A DNA stretch of 64,000 bases, from the NCBI RefSeq assembly GCF_020034655.1, contig NZ_JAIQDJ010000001.1, positions 930,001 through 994,000 on the forward strand. Reading direction: 5' to 3'. The notes under the pieces were generated by a model. The model was not told the DNA's origin. It ran no database searches and saw nothing but the letters and a program-made list of their open reading frames with translations. This document shows, piece by piece, positions 6,706-17,656 of the stretch. The stretch's first letter is position 1. Each line of letters begins with the position of its first letter. Made by a program: the position numbers and the translations under genes. Source of the DNA: Thermomonas beijingensis. GTDB lineage: Bacteria > Pseudomonadota > Gammaproteobacteria > Xanthomonadales > Xanthomonadaceae.

Positions 6706-9624
6706 TTACTTGCCCTTGCCGAAGCTCCACTTGGCTTCCAGATAGTACGCACGGCCCAGCACGTCGAAATTGCTGCTGTTGTACGGCGCACCAGTGTTGC
6801 CCGCGTAACCGCTGACATCCATGGTCGGCATGCGGTTGGCCAAGTTATTGACCAGGAACGACAACTTGAAGTCCTCGGTGACGGCAAAGTTCACGCTGCC
6901 ATTGAGGGTGGTGTACGAGCCCAGCTTGGCGGCACCGTAGTTGTTGTAGCCATCGATCGGCTTGCCCCACTTGTCCACGGTACCCAGCTTATTCAGCGAA
7001 GCGCGGTAGTTCGGGGTCTGGCCGATGTAGTTGGCATACAGCGTGGTGGTCCAGCGATCCTTGTTCCAGCCCAACGACGCACTGGCTTTGATCTTGGGAT
7101 CGGTGCTGTAGTACGGGTCGTTCAGTGCATCAGCAATCGGGTCGGTTGGGTACTGCTGGAACTCATGCTTGAGATTGCGGGTCCACGAACCACCCATGTT
7201 CAAGGTGCCGTAAGCGCCCAGATCCTGGCGATAGTTGGCGTCCAAGGTCACCGCATTCAAGGTTTCCTTGGCAACGTTGACTTTCTGGATGCTGATTTTC
7301 TGAATTACGCCCGTGGGGCCACGCACGACTTGCGACAGCGCAGCCACACAAGTGCCGGAGCTGGCCGGCAACTTGCCCAGACGGCAGTCGGCCTCATCAC
7401 GCATCAGCTGATCCACGTTCTGGGTTGCGACTTCATCGCGGATATCCCAGTGGTGATAGTCGGCACTGAACGAGAGCTTGGCGGTGGGTGCCCACACCAC
7501 ACCGTAGCTCCACACCTTGGCATTGATGGGTTTCAGGTTGACGTTGCCGGACTGCTCGCCTTTGTACTGAGCATTGGAGAACGTGGTCGGGCAGCTGACG
7601 ATATTGCCCGGGTCGAAGCCCAGCTTGGCGCAGTTGTAGTAGTCCACCGTGGTGCTATAAAAGCCACTTTGGCCTTGGAACTGGTCAGCCAAGGTTGGTG
7701 CCTTGAATGCAGTGCCGTACTTGCCGCGGAACAGCAAGGATTCAAACGGACGGAACTCCATACCCAGTGCATAGGTGGGCTTGTCGATGGTCTTGCCGGC
7801 CGCGCGGAACGCGTCATAACGGGCAGATGCGGTGACCGTCAGCGGTTCCCACAGCGGCAGGCGCAATTCGCTGGTGACCGCATAACGGGTACGGCTGCCA
7901 TTCCCGCTGACTGCGGTGGTGCCCCAAATCTTGCCGTTCAGCAGCAACGGATCCGGATCATAGCGCCAGCCTTGGCTGCCGGCTTCCACTGCCAACGCGA
8001 AGCCCGCGTCACCGCCGGGCAGCGAGAACAGCGATCCATTGGTCAGCTGCGCGCGCAGCATGTTGTCATAGGTGCGGCTACGCGAATTGGTTTGGCCCAT
8101 GAAGCTGTAGAAATCGGTGGGCGACAACAATTTGTAGAACGCGGCGTAGTCCGGGGTGAATACCGGATAGGCGTTGTAGTAGGGATCCCAACCCTGTTGT
8201 GGGCCCAACACATGATCCTGGAAGTATTTATCGATCGGGTCGCCCAAACGAGCCAGGTCGGTTTCGGTGAGCTTGTACTCGGTACGGGTAAAGCCGACGT
8301 CGTAATCCCAGTTCGAGCCTTCGCCCAAGGTGCCGTTGACACCCAAGGTGACCGCATACGACGAGCTGACATTGCGGCCCATGGTCTGTTTCCAATCACC
8401 CATGTCTTCCGGGGTGAAGGCACGTTGCAGGTTCAGCAAGTCGTCCAGGTTCGGGTCATAAAAATAACCCCATTTCAGGCTGGTGCCCCACCAGGTGTAG
8501 TTGGAGCCGATGTGGTACTTGACCTTTTCGTGGCTCAACAGCACGTCAGCATACAACTGTGCATTGTCATTGAAGTCGTAGGTGGAGTGCGCATAGAACT
8601 GCACGCTTTCCTTGCCGTTCTTCAAGGTGCGATAGCCGGGGGTGGACATCGAGCCGCAGTACTTGGCATCGCCAAAGCCCGGGCGCGTCTGCAAGCCTGC
8701 CGTACCACCGAAACCAGCCGTCACATTGGCGCAGTTGGCGGGGTCAAGGAACTTGTAGCTGGTGAACGGGCTGTACACCAGCCAATCGCGGCTGGCCAGC
8801 GCCGGTGAAGCAACGCGGTCGTAGGTCTTGGTTGCGTTATTGGCAACCCAAGTGGTGCCTTGGGTATTGAAATGGCTGGTCAAGTCGCGGTCTGCAGACC
8901 ACACCGGATCGGTGATTTCCGCCTGCAAGCCGAGCAGGGTGTTCCAGCGGTTGTCGGCGTTGTGCAGGCTGGTAGCGGCGCTGAAACGACCGCTGCGGCC
9001 ACCACCCTCGGCGTAACCCCCCAAACGGGTGCTGATCACGCTGCCTTCCATGTTCTTCTTGAGGATGATGTTGACCACACCGGCAATGGCGTCCGAGCCA
9101 TACAGTGAGGACTGGCCACCGGGCAGGATTTCAATGCGCTCGACCAACTCCACCGGAATACCGCTGATGTTGTTGAACACGTCCGAACCGTTGTACAGCG
9201 CCGGATAGTTGGCCATCGGGCGGCCGTCGATCAGGTATTTGACATAGCTGGCGGACAGACCAAACAGGCTCAAGGTTTCGGCACCCTGGGTGAACGAAGC
9301 CGAGCTCTGGTTGTTCTGCACGCCACCGGTGGCGAAGCTGCTCTTCTGCAACACTTCCGCCACGTTGCTGAAGCCGCGGGCTTGAATGTCCTCGGCCGAA
9401 ATGATGGTGACCGGAACGAAGGTTTCGACTTGGGTCTGCGGGATCAGCGAACCGGTCACGGTGACCTTGTCCAGATTCTTCGCCTTTTCGTCGGACTTCT
9501 GCTGGGTGTCGGTCTTGGTGGCAGCTTGGTCTTGCGCATAGGCAGCGACCGGCAGCATCAAGGCTGCGGCAAGCGCCAGCGTCAGCTGGCTGCGAACAAT
9601 GGTATTGCGGTGGCGAAGAGCCAT
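6706..9624 (-). CDS. TonB-dependent outer-membrane receptor
   Basis: From the ATG at 9624 (AAGGA at good spacing) the protein has 972 residues; an upstream TTG at 9717 would add an implausible pre-signal extension. A signal peptide ends at AAYAQD near residue 30. A linker rich in Lys, Asp and Gln precedes the plug domain (VTVTGSLIP, then SAEDIQARGFSNVAEVLQ and LPGGQSSLYGSDAIAGVVNIILKK). The rest alternates aromatic-rich strands of a 22-strand barrel and ends EAKWSFGKGK. These receptors import siderophores, cobalamin, sugars or peptides using TonB energy; the substrate is not readable here. No FecI/FecR or TonB genes adjoin it; the neighbour is a convergent sulfotransferase. Confidence 0.94.
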   Translation of the reverse strand: MALRHRNTIVRSQLTLALAAALMLPVAAYAQDQAATKTDTQQKSDEKAKNLDKVTVTGSLIPQTQVETFVPVTIISAEDIQARGFSNVAEVLQKSSFATGGVQNNQSSASFTQGAETLSLFGLSASYVKYLIDGRPMANYPALYNGSDVFNNISGIPVELVERIEILPGGQSSLYGSDAIAGVVNIILKKNMEGSVISTRLGGYAEGGGRSGRFSAATSLHNADNRWNTLLGLQAEITDPVWSADRDLTSHFNTQGTTWVANNATKTYDRVASPALASRDWLVYSPFTSYKFLDPANCANVTAGFGGTAGLQTRPGFGDAKYCGSMSTPGYRTLKNGKESVQFYAHSTYDFNDNAQLYADVLLSHEKVKYHIGSNYTWWGTSLKWGYFYDPNLDDLLNLQRAFTPEDMGDWKQTMGRNVSSSYAVTLGVNGTLGEGSNWDYDVGFTRTEYKLTETDLARLGDPIDKYFQDHVLGPQQGWDPYYNAYPVFTPDYAAFYKLLSPTDFYSFMGQTNSRSRTYDNMLRAQLTNGSLFSLPGGDAGFALAVEAGSQGWRYDPDPLLLNGKIWGTTAVSGNGSRTRYAVTSELRLPLWEPLTVTASARYDAFRAAGKTIDKPTYALGMEFRPFESLLFRGKYGTAFKAPTLADQFQGQSGFYSTTVDYYNCAKLGFDPGNIVSCPTTFSNAQYKGEQSGNVNLKPINAKVWSYGVVWAPTAKLSFSADYHHWDIRDEVATQNVDQLMRDEADCRLGKLPASSGTCVAALSQVVRGPTGVIQKISIQKVNVAKETLNAVTLDANYRQDLGAYGTLNMGGSWTRNLKHEFQQYPTDPIADALNDPYYSTDPKIKASASLGWNKDRWTTTLYANYIGQTPNYRASLNKLGTVDKWGKPIDGYNNYGAAKLGSYTTLNGSVNFAVTEDFKLSFLVNNLANRMPTMDVSGYAGNTGAPYNSSNFDVLGRAYYLEAKWSFGKGK

Positions 9625-9947
9625 GGGAATTCCTTCTTTTTGGAAACGGTTAAACAGAACCAACTGAGGTGATCGATGAGACACCGGAACCAGCCGGGCC
9701 CGAAGGGTAACATTCATTTAACATGCTTTGCCTGAATACGTAATACTTGCGTGCCGTATGGTGGGGCTTTTGTTAAATTGTGTGGCTGCGAATGCACCGT
9801 AGGCGTCAAGCTGTTTTGACGGCAGCTTTGGGGATATTCGAGAGCAGGTGCTGGGCAATGTCCATTTCACGAACGTAAATGGAACATGAATGGCAAACTC
9901 GGGGACTCGGCTAACATTGTCGTTCCATTAACCGAGGCCATCGGCCC

Positions 9948-10799
9948 ATGTCACGTTTGCCCTCCCATGCCGTCCAAGGTGAACTTAAGCCGTTGGCCAA
10001 TGCGCACAACATCATTGCCGTGGGCTCAGGCAAAGGCGGCGTAGGTAAATCCACGACGGCAGTGAATTTGGCATTGGCACTGGCGGCGGAAGGCCTGAAG
10101 GTTGGTGTGCTGGATGCCGATGTGTATGGCCCCAGCATTCCCACCATGTTGGGTTTGTCTGGAAAGCCGGACAGTCCGGATGGCAAGAGCATCCTGCCGA
10201 TGCGGGCCTACGGGATCGAAGCGATGTCGATTGGCCTGCTGGTGGGCGACGATACGCCGATGATCTGGCGTGGGCCAATGGCTACCCAGGCGCTGACCCA
10301 ATTGCTGCGGGATACCTGCTGGAGCGATCTGGATGTGTTGATCGTGGATCTGCCACCCGGGACGGGCGATATTCAATTGACCATGGCGCAAAAGATCCCG
10401 GTGGCCGGTGCGGTGGTGGTGACCACACCGCAGGAAGTGGCCACCATGGATGCGCGCAAAGCATTGAAAATGTTTGAAAAAGTGGAAATTCCTGTGCTTG
10501 GTTTGGTGGAAAACATGGCGGTGCATGTGTGCAGTCAGTGCGGCCATGCCGAACACATCTTTGGCAGTGGCGGGGCACAGTGGATGTCGCAACAGTACGA
10601 CGTGCCGGTATTGGGCTCGCTGCCGCTGCAACGCTCGATTCGTGAGCAGGGCGATGCAGGTAAACCCATCGTGGCCGCGCAGCCGGACTCCGCCGCAGCG
10701 CAGGCCTATCGGATGACCGCACGTGCCTTGCTGGCGCGCTTGGCGCAACGGCCGAAGGTACGAACCGGGATTGCTGCGGCGCTGCTGGGGGCAGGCTGA
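9948..10799 (+). CDS. mrp: Mrp/NBP35-family iron-sulfur carrier ATPase
   Basis: A 283-residue P-loop ATPase with the deviant Walker A GSGKGGVGKST near residues 26-36, the switch region DADVYGPSIPTMLG, Walker B-like VDLPPGTGDIQLT, and the CxxC pair CSQCG near 195-198 that holds a bridging 4Fe-4S cluster in the dimer. Mrp/ApbC proteins carry or insert Fe-S clusters into apoproteins in the cytosol. It lacks the N-terminal DUF59 domain found in longer homologues. It is divergent from the TonB receptor across about 320 bases with no recognisable regulator site. Confidence 0.95.
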   Translation: MSRLPSHAVQGELKPLANAHNIIAVGSGKGGVGKSTTAVNLALALAAEGLKVGVLDADVYGPSIPTMLGLSGKPDSPDGKSILPMRAYGIEAMSIGLLVGDDTPMIWRGPMATQALTQLLRDTCWSDLDVLIVDLPPGTGDIQLTMAQKIPVAGAVVVTTPQEVATMDARKALKMFEKVEIPVLGLVENMAVHVCSQCGHAEHIFGSGGAQWMSQQYDVPVLGSLPLQRSIREQGDAGKPIVAAQPDSAAAQAYRMTARALLARLAQRPKVRTGIAAALLGAG

Positions 10800-10893
10800 A
10801 TAGCAGCGGTTTGGTGATGTTGCAGACTGCTATTTCCGTGTGCTATTTTCTTCTCATCTGCCGTCTGACGGCGTTGCGATGGTGGGGTTCAAG

Positions 10894-11346
10894 ATGCGTA
10901 AGTATCCTTTGGCAGCGACATTCCTTGCCGCAGTCTGTGCACTGCCCGCCTTTGCGCAATCCCAATCCAGCAATGATTGGGACAAAATCGTGCTGGAGCA
11001 GGCCAACGGCAGCGTGATGACCAGCACCGGCGGTGATTACCGTTCGGCGGCGATTGGTGACCAGCTGACGGTGGGCCAATACATGATGCTCTCTGGTGCG
11101 CAGCCGGGTGCCAAGCTGGTGTATTACAAGTTGGATGACAAAGGCCGCGTAATCCACAAGTGCGTGCGTGATTACGACCAGGCCAACACCTATGTGGTGG
11201 ACGCCAGTTGCAAAATCGCTGCCGGATGGGCCCATTCGGGTGGGATGAACGGTGCCAACGTCGGCATGATTGCCGGGGCTGTGCTTGTCGGGGCGGCTTT
11301 GCTTGGTTCGGAAAAAAATACGCCGATCAGTAGCGGGAGGCGTTGA
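10894..11346 (+). CDS. Small exported protein of unknown function
   Basis: The likely start is the ATG at 10894, giving 150 residues with a classical signal peptide (MRKYPLAATFLAAVCALPAFA, cleaved before QSQSS). Upstream in-frame starts at 10840 and 10879 would bury the signal peptide. The mature domain contains one pair of cysteines (HKCVRDYDQANTYVVDASCK) and a glycine/alanine-rich hydrophobic segment near the end (GMIAGAVLVGAALLG) that could be a membrane helix. No family is recognised. It sits 94 bases after mrp and before an O-antigen ligase-like gene; no functional link is visible. Confidence 0.7.
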   Translation: MRKYPLAATFLAAVCALPAFAQSQSSNDWDKIVLEQANGSVMTSTGGDYRSAAIGDQLTVGQYMMLSGAQPGAKLVYYKLDDKGRVIHKCVRDYDQANTYVVDASCKIAAGWAHSGGMNGANVGMIAGAVLVGAALLGSEKNTPISSGRR

Positions 11347-11467
11347 GGTCGCAGCCCTGCAACATCGGTTGACGAGCATCAAGGCAAGCTATCCGGCTTG
11401 CCTTGATGCGTTTAGGGGACATGGGATTACATTGACCCGCAGTATTGGCCTGGCAAGGAGTTCGTAA

Positions 11468-12862
11468 GTGTCAAGCGATGTCGCGCGCAGGTGGCTGCTG
11501 CCCGCGCTGTCAGCGCTGCTGGCGGCGCTGTGGCTGGGGGGCGGAGTGACCCAAGACGGCACGTCGATGGACGAGTGGTTGCAACTGCTGGCACTGCCTG
11601 TGCTGTGGATGTCGGTGCGAGTCTTGTTGGTCGAGTTTCCAGCGGATCGGCTGTCTCGCTGCGGTATCGCGTTAGCGGTCGCTCTCGTTCTGTTGTTGGC
11701 CTTGCAGTTGTTGCCGCTCCCCGCATCGATCTGGAACCTGCCCGCAGCTCGTGGCGCACTGACGCAGGACTTGCAACAGGCAGGGGTGGATACCTTGCGT
11801 CGCCATTGGAGCCTTGCACCGGCCGCCACCGAACAGGGGTTGTGGGCGCTATTGCCTGCCTTGGCTTGCTTCTTTGCGGCAATAACCCTGGATAAGTTCC
11901 AGCGGCGACGCGTGTTACAGGTTGTGATTGTACTGGCAGCCTTCAATGTCCTGTTTGCATTTTTCCAGGCCGGGTTGCCGTTGGACAGCGCGTTGCGGCT
12001 CTATGATTTTGATGCGGGGTTTGGTGGGTTGTTTGCCAATACCAATCATCAGGCAACTGCCTGCATCGCGGGCATGGTGCTGGCGACGGGTTTGGGCGCG
12101 GATGCGCGCTTTCGGGCGCGGTGCGAGGGAGTGCACCTGCATGCCGTGTGGGGGTACTTCCTGCTGGCGGGCATGTTTTTGCTGGCCACACCCTTGAGTA
12201 CCTCGCGTGCAGGCATGGCCATTGCGTTGCCGGCCTTGGCGTTGGCTTTGGTGCTGAGCGGAGCGGTGCCATTGCGCAGGATGAAACGCAATAAGGCGGC
12301 ATTGGGACTGGCTGCGGGCATAGTGTTATTGATGCTGCTTGGAATGCAGGCGGCGTTGGGCTGGATGGCGATTGATCTTGCCGAAGAGCAACGCCATGTG
12401 TTCGCTGAAATCACATTCCAGTTAGGGTTGGCGCATGCGCCGCTGGGCAGTGGCGTTGGCAGTTTCGTGCCGTTGTTTGCTGCCGCCAGCCCACTGCAGA
12501 TGCAAGATGTGTATTACGTCAATCATGCGCATAATGAATACGTGCAGTGGTGGCTGGAAACCGGCTGGCTGGGCATGCTGCTGCTGGTTGGCGTGCTGGC
12601 GGTACTGGCGGTAGCCGTCAAACGCTTGCTGCAACAGCGGCGACGTGGCTCGCAGGTGATATTGGCGGCATCGGCTTGGGTGGCGATTGCCGCAGTATTG
12701 GCGCATTCGTGGGCAGACTATCCCTTGCGCACGCTCAGTTTGATGAGCACTACCGCAGCACTGGCGGGGGTGATGTTGGCGGCGCTTGCGGATATCGGTC
12801 AACGTCGGCACATGCCCGAGGATGCACGGGATCAGGCTGCTCCCAACGCACTTGCTGATTGA
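11468..12862 (+). CDS. O-antigen ligase / polymerase-like membrane protein
   Basis: A 464-residue polytopic membrane protein starting at a GTG with AAGGAG eight bases upstream. It has about a dozen hydrophobic segments and the Wzy_C/O-antigen ligase region in the second half. The large periplasmic loop carries [20 protein letters not shown] near residues 352-371, the conserved H-NE pattern of WaaL/Wzy-type glycosyltransferases acting on undecaprenyl-linked glycans. It may join or polymerise glycan made by the EPS locus 24 kb away, or act on another polymer. It is a single gene between unrelated housekeeping genes. Confidence 0.8.
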   Translation: MSSDVARRWLLPALSALLAALWLGGGVTQDGTSMDEWLQLLALPVLWMSVRVLLVEFPADRLSRCGIALAVALVLLLALQLLPLPASIWNLPAARGALTQDLQQAGVDTLRRHWSLAPAATEQGLWALLPALACFFAAITLDKFQRRRVLQVVIVLAAFNVLFAFFQAGLPLDSALRLYDFDAGFGGLFANTNHQATACIAGMVLATGLGADARFRARCEGVHLHAVWGYFLLAGMFLLATPLSTSRAGMAIALPALALALVLSGAVPLRRMKRNKAALGLAAGIVLLMLLGMQAALGWMAIDLAEEQRHVFAEITFQLGLAHAPLGSGVGSFVPLFAAASPLQMQDVYYVNHAHNEYVQWWLETGWLGMLLLVGVLAVLAVAVKRLLQQRRRGSQVILAASAWVAIAAVLAHSWADYPLRTLSLMSTTAALAGVMLAALADIGQRRHMPEDARDQAAPNALAD

Positions 12863-12933
12863 GCGCAGCGCTGGGCAGATGTGGCAACATTCCTTACACT
12901 TGCGGGCTTGACCGACGCCAGAAAGCAACCCGC

Positions 12934-13521
<588 letters not shown>

Positions 13522-14803
13522 TTCGAAGTTTGCAGCCATTTTGCCGCGCCGCGCCCGGCACGCAGGCCGCTGGCAAAGCACGCGGTGAGCAGATAGCCGC
13601 CGGTCGGGGCTTCCCAGTCCAGCATTTCCCCGGCGCAGAACAGCCCGGGGTGTTGCTTCACCATCAGCGCATCATCCAGTGCGTGCAGGCGCACGCCGCC
13701 GGCGGTGGAAATGGTTTCGGCCAGCGGACGCGGGCGCAACAAGCGCAGCGGCAGTGATTTCAGTGCGCCAGCCACCTGCGTCATATCCTGCTGCGCGGGT
13801 TGGTCCAGAACTTCAAATACCAGCGCGGCCTTGGCGGCGTCGATGCCGGTTTGCCGGCGCAAATGTTCACCCAAACTGCGGCCGTTGCGTGGTTTTGCAA
13901 GATCGTTTTGCAGGCGTTCCAGCGTGCGTCCTGGCACCAGGTCCAGATGCAGCGTCGCTTCGCCGTTGCGGGCAATGCGGTCGCGCAGTTCGGCACTGAT
14001 CGCATAAATCAAGCTGCCTTCGATGCCGTGTTCGGTCAGTACGCACTCACCTTGCAAGGCGTGTGTGGTGTTGTCGATATCAGGCCAATGGGCAATGACG
14101 GGTTTGAGCGGCGCGCCAGCAAATTTGTTCGCAATGAAATCGCTCCACCCAATATCGAATCCGCAGTTGGCCGGCTGCAAGGGTGCAATGTCGATGCCGC
14201 GTGCCGTCAGTGCATCTACCCATGCGCCATCCGAGCCTAACTGCGGCCAACTGCCGCCGCCCAGTGCCAGCACGGTGGCGTCGGCAGTGAAACTGGCCTC
14301 ACCACTGGGCGTTGCAAAGCGTAGCGCGCCGTTGGCGTCCCAGCCCAACCAGCGGTGCTGCACATGGAACTGCACGCCGGCAACTTTCAGGCGGTGCACC
14401 CAGCCGCGCAGCAAGGGCGCGGCCTTGCGATCGGTGGGGAACACCCGGCCCGAACTGCCCACGAAGGTGTCGATGCCCAGCCCGCGCGCCCATGCGCGCA
14501 AAGCATCGGCATCGAAGCTGTCCAGCCATGTTGCGATGTCATTGGCGCGCTCACGGTAGCGGCCATCAAAGTTCGGACGCGGCTCGGAATGGGTGAGATT
14601 CAGGCCACCTTTGCCGGCGATCAGGAATTTGCGCCCAACCGATCCCTTGGCTTCGAATAGATGCACTGGGAGGCCGGTGCCGCACGCGGCTTCGGCGGCC
14701 ATCAAACCGGCAGGGCCACCGCCGATGATGGCAAGCGTAGGAGTTGGGAGGTTCGACATGCCGCCATGATCCCATGCCGGCAAGGCCCGATTACAATACG
14801 CGG

Positions 14804-15550
14804 ATGATCTTGAATATTGCCGCCTACCTGTTTGTTGCGATTGATGATGCCGATGCCTTGGCACTGCGCCTGCGTGAGCGCGCCGAGGCGGACGGCCTGC
14901 GTGGCAGCATGTTGGTGACCCCCGAGGGCGTGAACCTGTTTCTGGCCGCCGCAGAGGTACCCTTGCGCGGTTTCCTGGCGTGGCTGCGCGAAGATGCACG
15001 GTTTGCCGATCTGCACGCGAAAGAGAGCTGGAGCGAAGCCGTGCCGTTTGCGCGGTTGAAGGTCAAGCGCAAGGCCGAAATCATCAGCTTTCGGCGCACG
15101 CATGCCTCGCCGCTGGAACTGGGGGAGCGCGCCCCTGCAGTCGCCCCTCGCACCTTGGCGCGTTGGATTGCGCAAGGCCATGACGATGCCGGCAAGCGGT
15201 TGGTGTTGTTGGATACGCGCAACCAGCAGGAAGTGGCCTACGGCACCTTTCACAATGCCCTGACCTTGCCCATTGATAAATTCACCGACTTGCCTGCGGC
15301 GCTTGCACCGCACCGCGAAGGCTTGCGCGATGCCACCATCGTCAGTTTTTGTACCGGTGGCATCCGCTGTGAAAAAGCGGCGTTGTGGTTGCAGCAAGAG
15401 GGCTGGGACAACCTGCTGCAACTGGATGACGGCATCCTGGGTTATTTCGAACAGGTTGGCGGCGCAGGCTACGACGGTGGTTGCTTCGTGTTTGATCAGC
15501 GCATCAGCCTGGATCCGGCACTACGCCCATTGCAGGAGGGTGCGGCATGA
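14804..15550 (+). CDS. trhO: tRNA uridine(34) hydroxylase (rhodanese family)
   Basis: A 248-residue protein starting at ATG 14804. The N-terminal part (NIAAYLFVAIDD to about residue 95) is the acylphosphatase-like TrhO/YceA domain. Residues about 125-235 form a rhodanese domain with the active-site loop CTGGIRCEKA near 183. TrhO uses oxygen to hydroxylate U34 of several tRNAs, the first step to cmo5U and mo5U. It is shorter than the E. coli protein (about 350), lacking the C-terminal extension, as in several xanthomonad homologues. The stop overlaps the start of a 50-residue membrane protein (ATGA). Confidence 0.88.
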   Translation: MILNIAAYLFVAIDDADALALRLRERAEADGLRGSMLVTPEGVNLFLAAAEVPLRGFLAWLREDARFADLHAKESWSEAVPFARLKVKRKAEIISFRRTHASPLELGERAPAVAPRTLARWIAQGHDDAGKRLVLLDTRNQQEVAYGTFHNALTLPIDKFTDLPAALAPHREGLRDATIVSFCTGGIRCEKAALWLQQEGWDNLLQLDDGILGYFEQVGGAGYDGGCFVFDQRISLDPALRPLQEGAA

Positions 15551-15699
15551 GCTGGCTTGCGATCGCGATGATCGTCATCGGGGTTTGGGTGGCCATCAAG
15601 GTAGCCGGCGCATTGCTGAAACTGGTGTGCTGGGGTGTGGTCCTGATCGGAATTTATTGGTTTGTCGCGCCGATCATGCATTGGCCGCGGTTGTTCTGA
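15547..15699 (+). CDS. 50-residue membrane protein translationally coupled to trhO
   Basis: ATG 15547 overlaps the trhO stop codon in an ATGA. The 50-residue product is almost entirely hydrophobic (MSWLAIAMIVIGVWVAIKVA then LVCWGVVLIGIYWFVAPI) and forms one or two membrane helices with a short basic tail. Small proteins of this kind are common and usually unannotated; no function can be assigned. The coupling suggests translation together with trhO. Confidence 0.6.
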   Translation: MSWLAIAMIVIGVWVAIKVAGALLKLVCWGVVLIGIYWFVAPIMHWPRLF

Positions 15700-15713
15700 T
15701 TGCAGCGGCGTGA

Positions 15714-16910
15714 TCAACCGCCAATCGCCATGCCCGCGGCGTGGCCCGATGCCCATGCCCACTGGAAATTGTAGCCGCCCAGCCAGCCGGTCACGTCCAC
15801 CACTTCACCGATGAAATACAGGCCTGGGATGGTCTTGGATTGCAGCGTGCTGGATGACAGGCCATCCGTATCCACTCCTCCCAAGGTCACTTCGGCGGTG
15901 CGATAGCCTTCGCTGCCGCTGGCGATCAATGGCCATGCCGCTAACAGTTCGGCAATCGCGTGCAGTTCTGCCGGTGTGTATTGGCGCAGCGGTTTATTGA
16001 TCATCCAGTGTTCGCACAGGCGCTGGGCAAAACGTTTTGGCAGGACCTCGCCCAGCACGGTTTTCAACTCTGTGTCGCGCCGTGTGCGTTGCCAATCGGC
16101 AAGTTGTTGCGCGCCATCAATGCCGGGCAACAGATCCAGCCGCAGGTCATCACCGGGCTGCCAATACGAGCTGATTTGCAAAATCGACGGGCCGCTGATG
16201 CCGCGGTGGGTGATCAGCATGAAGTTGCGAAAACTCACACCATTGCACGTCGCCTCGACCGGCAATGACACCCCCGCCAAGTCCTGCAGGCGCTCGGCAT
16301 GTTTGCCACTCAAGGTCAGTGGCACCAAGCCGGCGCGGGTGGGCAACACGTGCTGCCCAAACTGTTTGGCAAGCTGATAGCCAAATCCCGACGCGCCCAT
16401 GCTGGGGATCGATAGCCCGCCACTGGCCACCACCAGTGCGGCGCTTGTAAAATGCCCTTGTGGCGTGTGCAGGCGGTAGTGGCCGGCATCGGTGTGTTCG
16501 ACACGTTCAATCGTGCAATGCGTGCGAATCTCCACGCCGGCATGCGCGCATTCGGCCAGCAGCATCGCCACGATCTGTTTGGACGAATCATCGCAAAACA
16601 ACTGCCCCAGCTCTTTTTCGTGATAAGCAATCCGGTGGCGCTCGACCAGCGCGATGAAATGCCACGGCGTGTAGCGCGCCAGCGCAGATTTGCAAAAATG
16701 CTTGTTGGCTGACACAAAGTTGGCGGGCGATGCGCCGGTGTTGGTGAAATTGCAGCGGCCTCCCCCGGACATCAGTATTTTTTTGCCTGCTTTATTGGCG
16801 TGATCCAGCACCAGCACGCGCAAGCCGCGTTGGCCAGCGGTGAGCGCGCACATCAGCCCGGCGGCACCGGCACCGATGACGATGGCATCAAATTGGGTGT
16901 TCACACCCAT
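15714..16910 (-). CDS. BaiN/RdsA-family FAD-dependent oxidoreductase
   Basis: A 398-residue flavoprotein of the HI0933/YhiN family. The dinucleotide motif VIGAGAAGLMCAL is at residues 11-23, the family hallmark GKKILMSGGGRCNFTN at about 43-58, and the C-terminal FAD motif GLYFIGEVVDVTGWLGGYN near 370. E. coli YhiN (RdsA) has been linked to dihydrouridine formation in 23S rRNA; other family members act on steroids, so the role here is likely but not certain. Its start codon overlaps the stop of the upstream glutamine amidotransferase gene by 10 bases, so the two form an operon. Confidence 0.9.
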   Translation of the reverse strand: MGVNTQFDAIVIGAGAAGLMCALTAGQRGLRVLVLDHANKAGKKILMSGGGRCNFTNTGASPANFVSANKHFCKSALARYTPWHFIALVERHRIAYHEKELGQLFCDDSSKQIVAMLLAECAHAGVEIRTHCTIERVEHTDAGHYRLHTPQGHFTSAALVVASGGLSIPSMGASGFGYQLAKQFGQHVLPTRAGLVPLTLSGKHAERLQDLAGVSLPVEATCNGVSFRNFMLITHRGISGPSILQISSYWQPGDDLRLDLLPGIDGAQQLADWQRTRRDTELKTVLGEVLPKRFAQRLCEHWMINKPLRQYTPAELHAIAELLAAWPLIASGSEGYRTAEVTLGGVDTDGLSSSTLQSKTIPGLYFIGEVVDVTGWLGGYNFQWAWASGHAAGMAIGG

Positions 16911-17656
16911 TCACGCGACGGCAGGGTGTGGCGGCGCTGCGGGCGACCTGCAAGGTCGAGGAAATTGTTGAACACGGCATCGGCTTGTTGCTGCATGGCG
17001 GCGATGTGTTGCTGCGTTTGCGTACGGATGGTGGCTTCATCGTGCAGCAAACCGGAGCTTGCCAATTCTTCGCGATATGCAGGATTGGCCAGCCAGCGCT
17101 CGATCAACGGCTGATCCATTTCCAGATGGAATTGGAAGCCATAGGCATTGTCGCCGTAGCGAAACGCCTGTTGTGCGCAGTCGGCGCTGGTGGCCAGATG
17201 GGTGGCCGATTGCGGGATGTCGAAGCGGCAGCCATGCCACTGGAACACCGGTGTGGCGGGCTGCAGCGGGGCCAATACGGGGTCATCCATCCCTGCCGCG
17301 GTTTTATGCAGGGGGTACCAGCCAATTTCCTGCACGGGATTGCGCCGCACGGGCGCGCCCAGCACATGCGCGAGAAGTTGCGCACCCAAGCAGATGCCCA
17401 GCACGGGTTTTCCCTGCGCCAACATGGTTTCGATGGCGCGCATTTCGTTGCGCAGATGCGCACGCTGCGGGTGGTCTTCGACATTCATCGGCCCGCCCAG
17501 CACGATCAATCCACGATAGCGGTCAACGTTGAGTTGGGCATCGGGATGGCGTTCGAAATTCTTGAACCGGATGCGATGACCGCGTCGCCGGATCAGTGGA
17601 TCCAGCGTACCCAGTGGTTCGGCAGCAACGTGTTGGAAGACGAGAAGACGGGACAT
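16901..17656 (-). CDS. Class I glutamine amidotransferase
   Basis: ATG 17656 gives 251 residues; a TTG six bases earlier is less likely. The triad-type GATase fold is clear: LGGPMNVED near residue 54, nucleophile elbow GICLGAQLLAHVLG with the catalytic cysteine near 88, and YGFQFHLEM with the catalytic His/Glu pair near 175. There is no synthetase domain, so this is a stand-alone GMP synthase-like amidase that releases ammonia from glutamine for, or hydrolyses a gamma-glutamyl bond in, an unknown substrate. It overlaps the following flavoprotein gene. Confidence 0.9.
   Translation of the reverse strand: MSRLLVFQHVAAEPLGTLDPLIRRRGHRIRFKNFERHPDAQLNVDRYRGLIVLGGPMNVEDHPQRAHLRNEMRAIETMLAQGKPVLGICLGAQLLAHVLGAPVRRNPVQEIGWYPLHKTAAGMDDPVLAPLQPATPVFQWHGCRFDIPQSATHLATSADCAQQAFRYGDNAYGFQFHLEMDQPLIERWLANPAYREELASSGLLHDEATIRTQTQQHIAAMQQQADAVFNNFLDLAGRPQRRHTLPSREWV

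Noticed and set aside
6682-8808. Long plus-strand open frame opposite the TonB receptor
   Set aside because: Antisense shadow of a clear receptor gene; composition is typical of a reversed high-GC frame.
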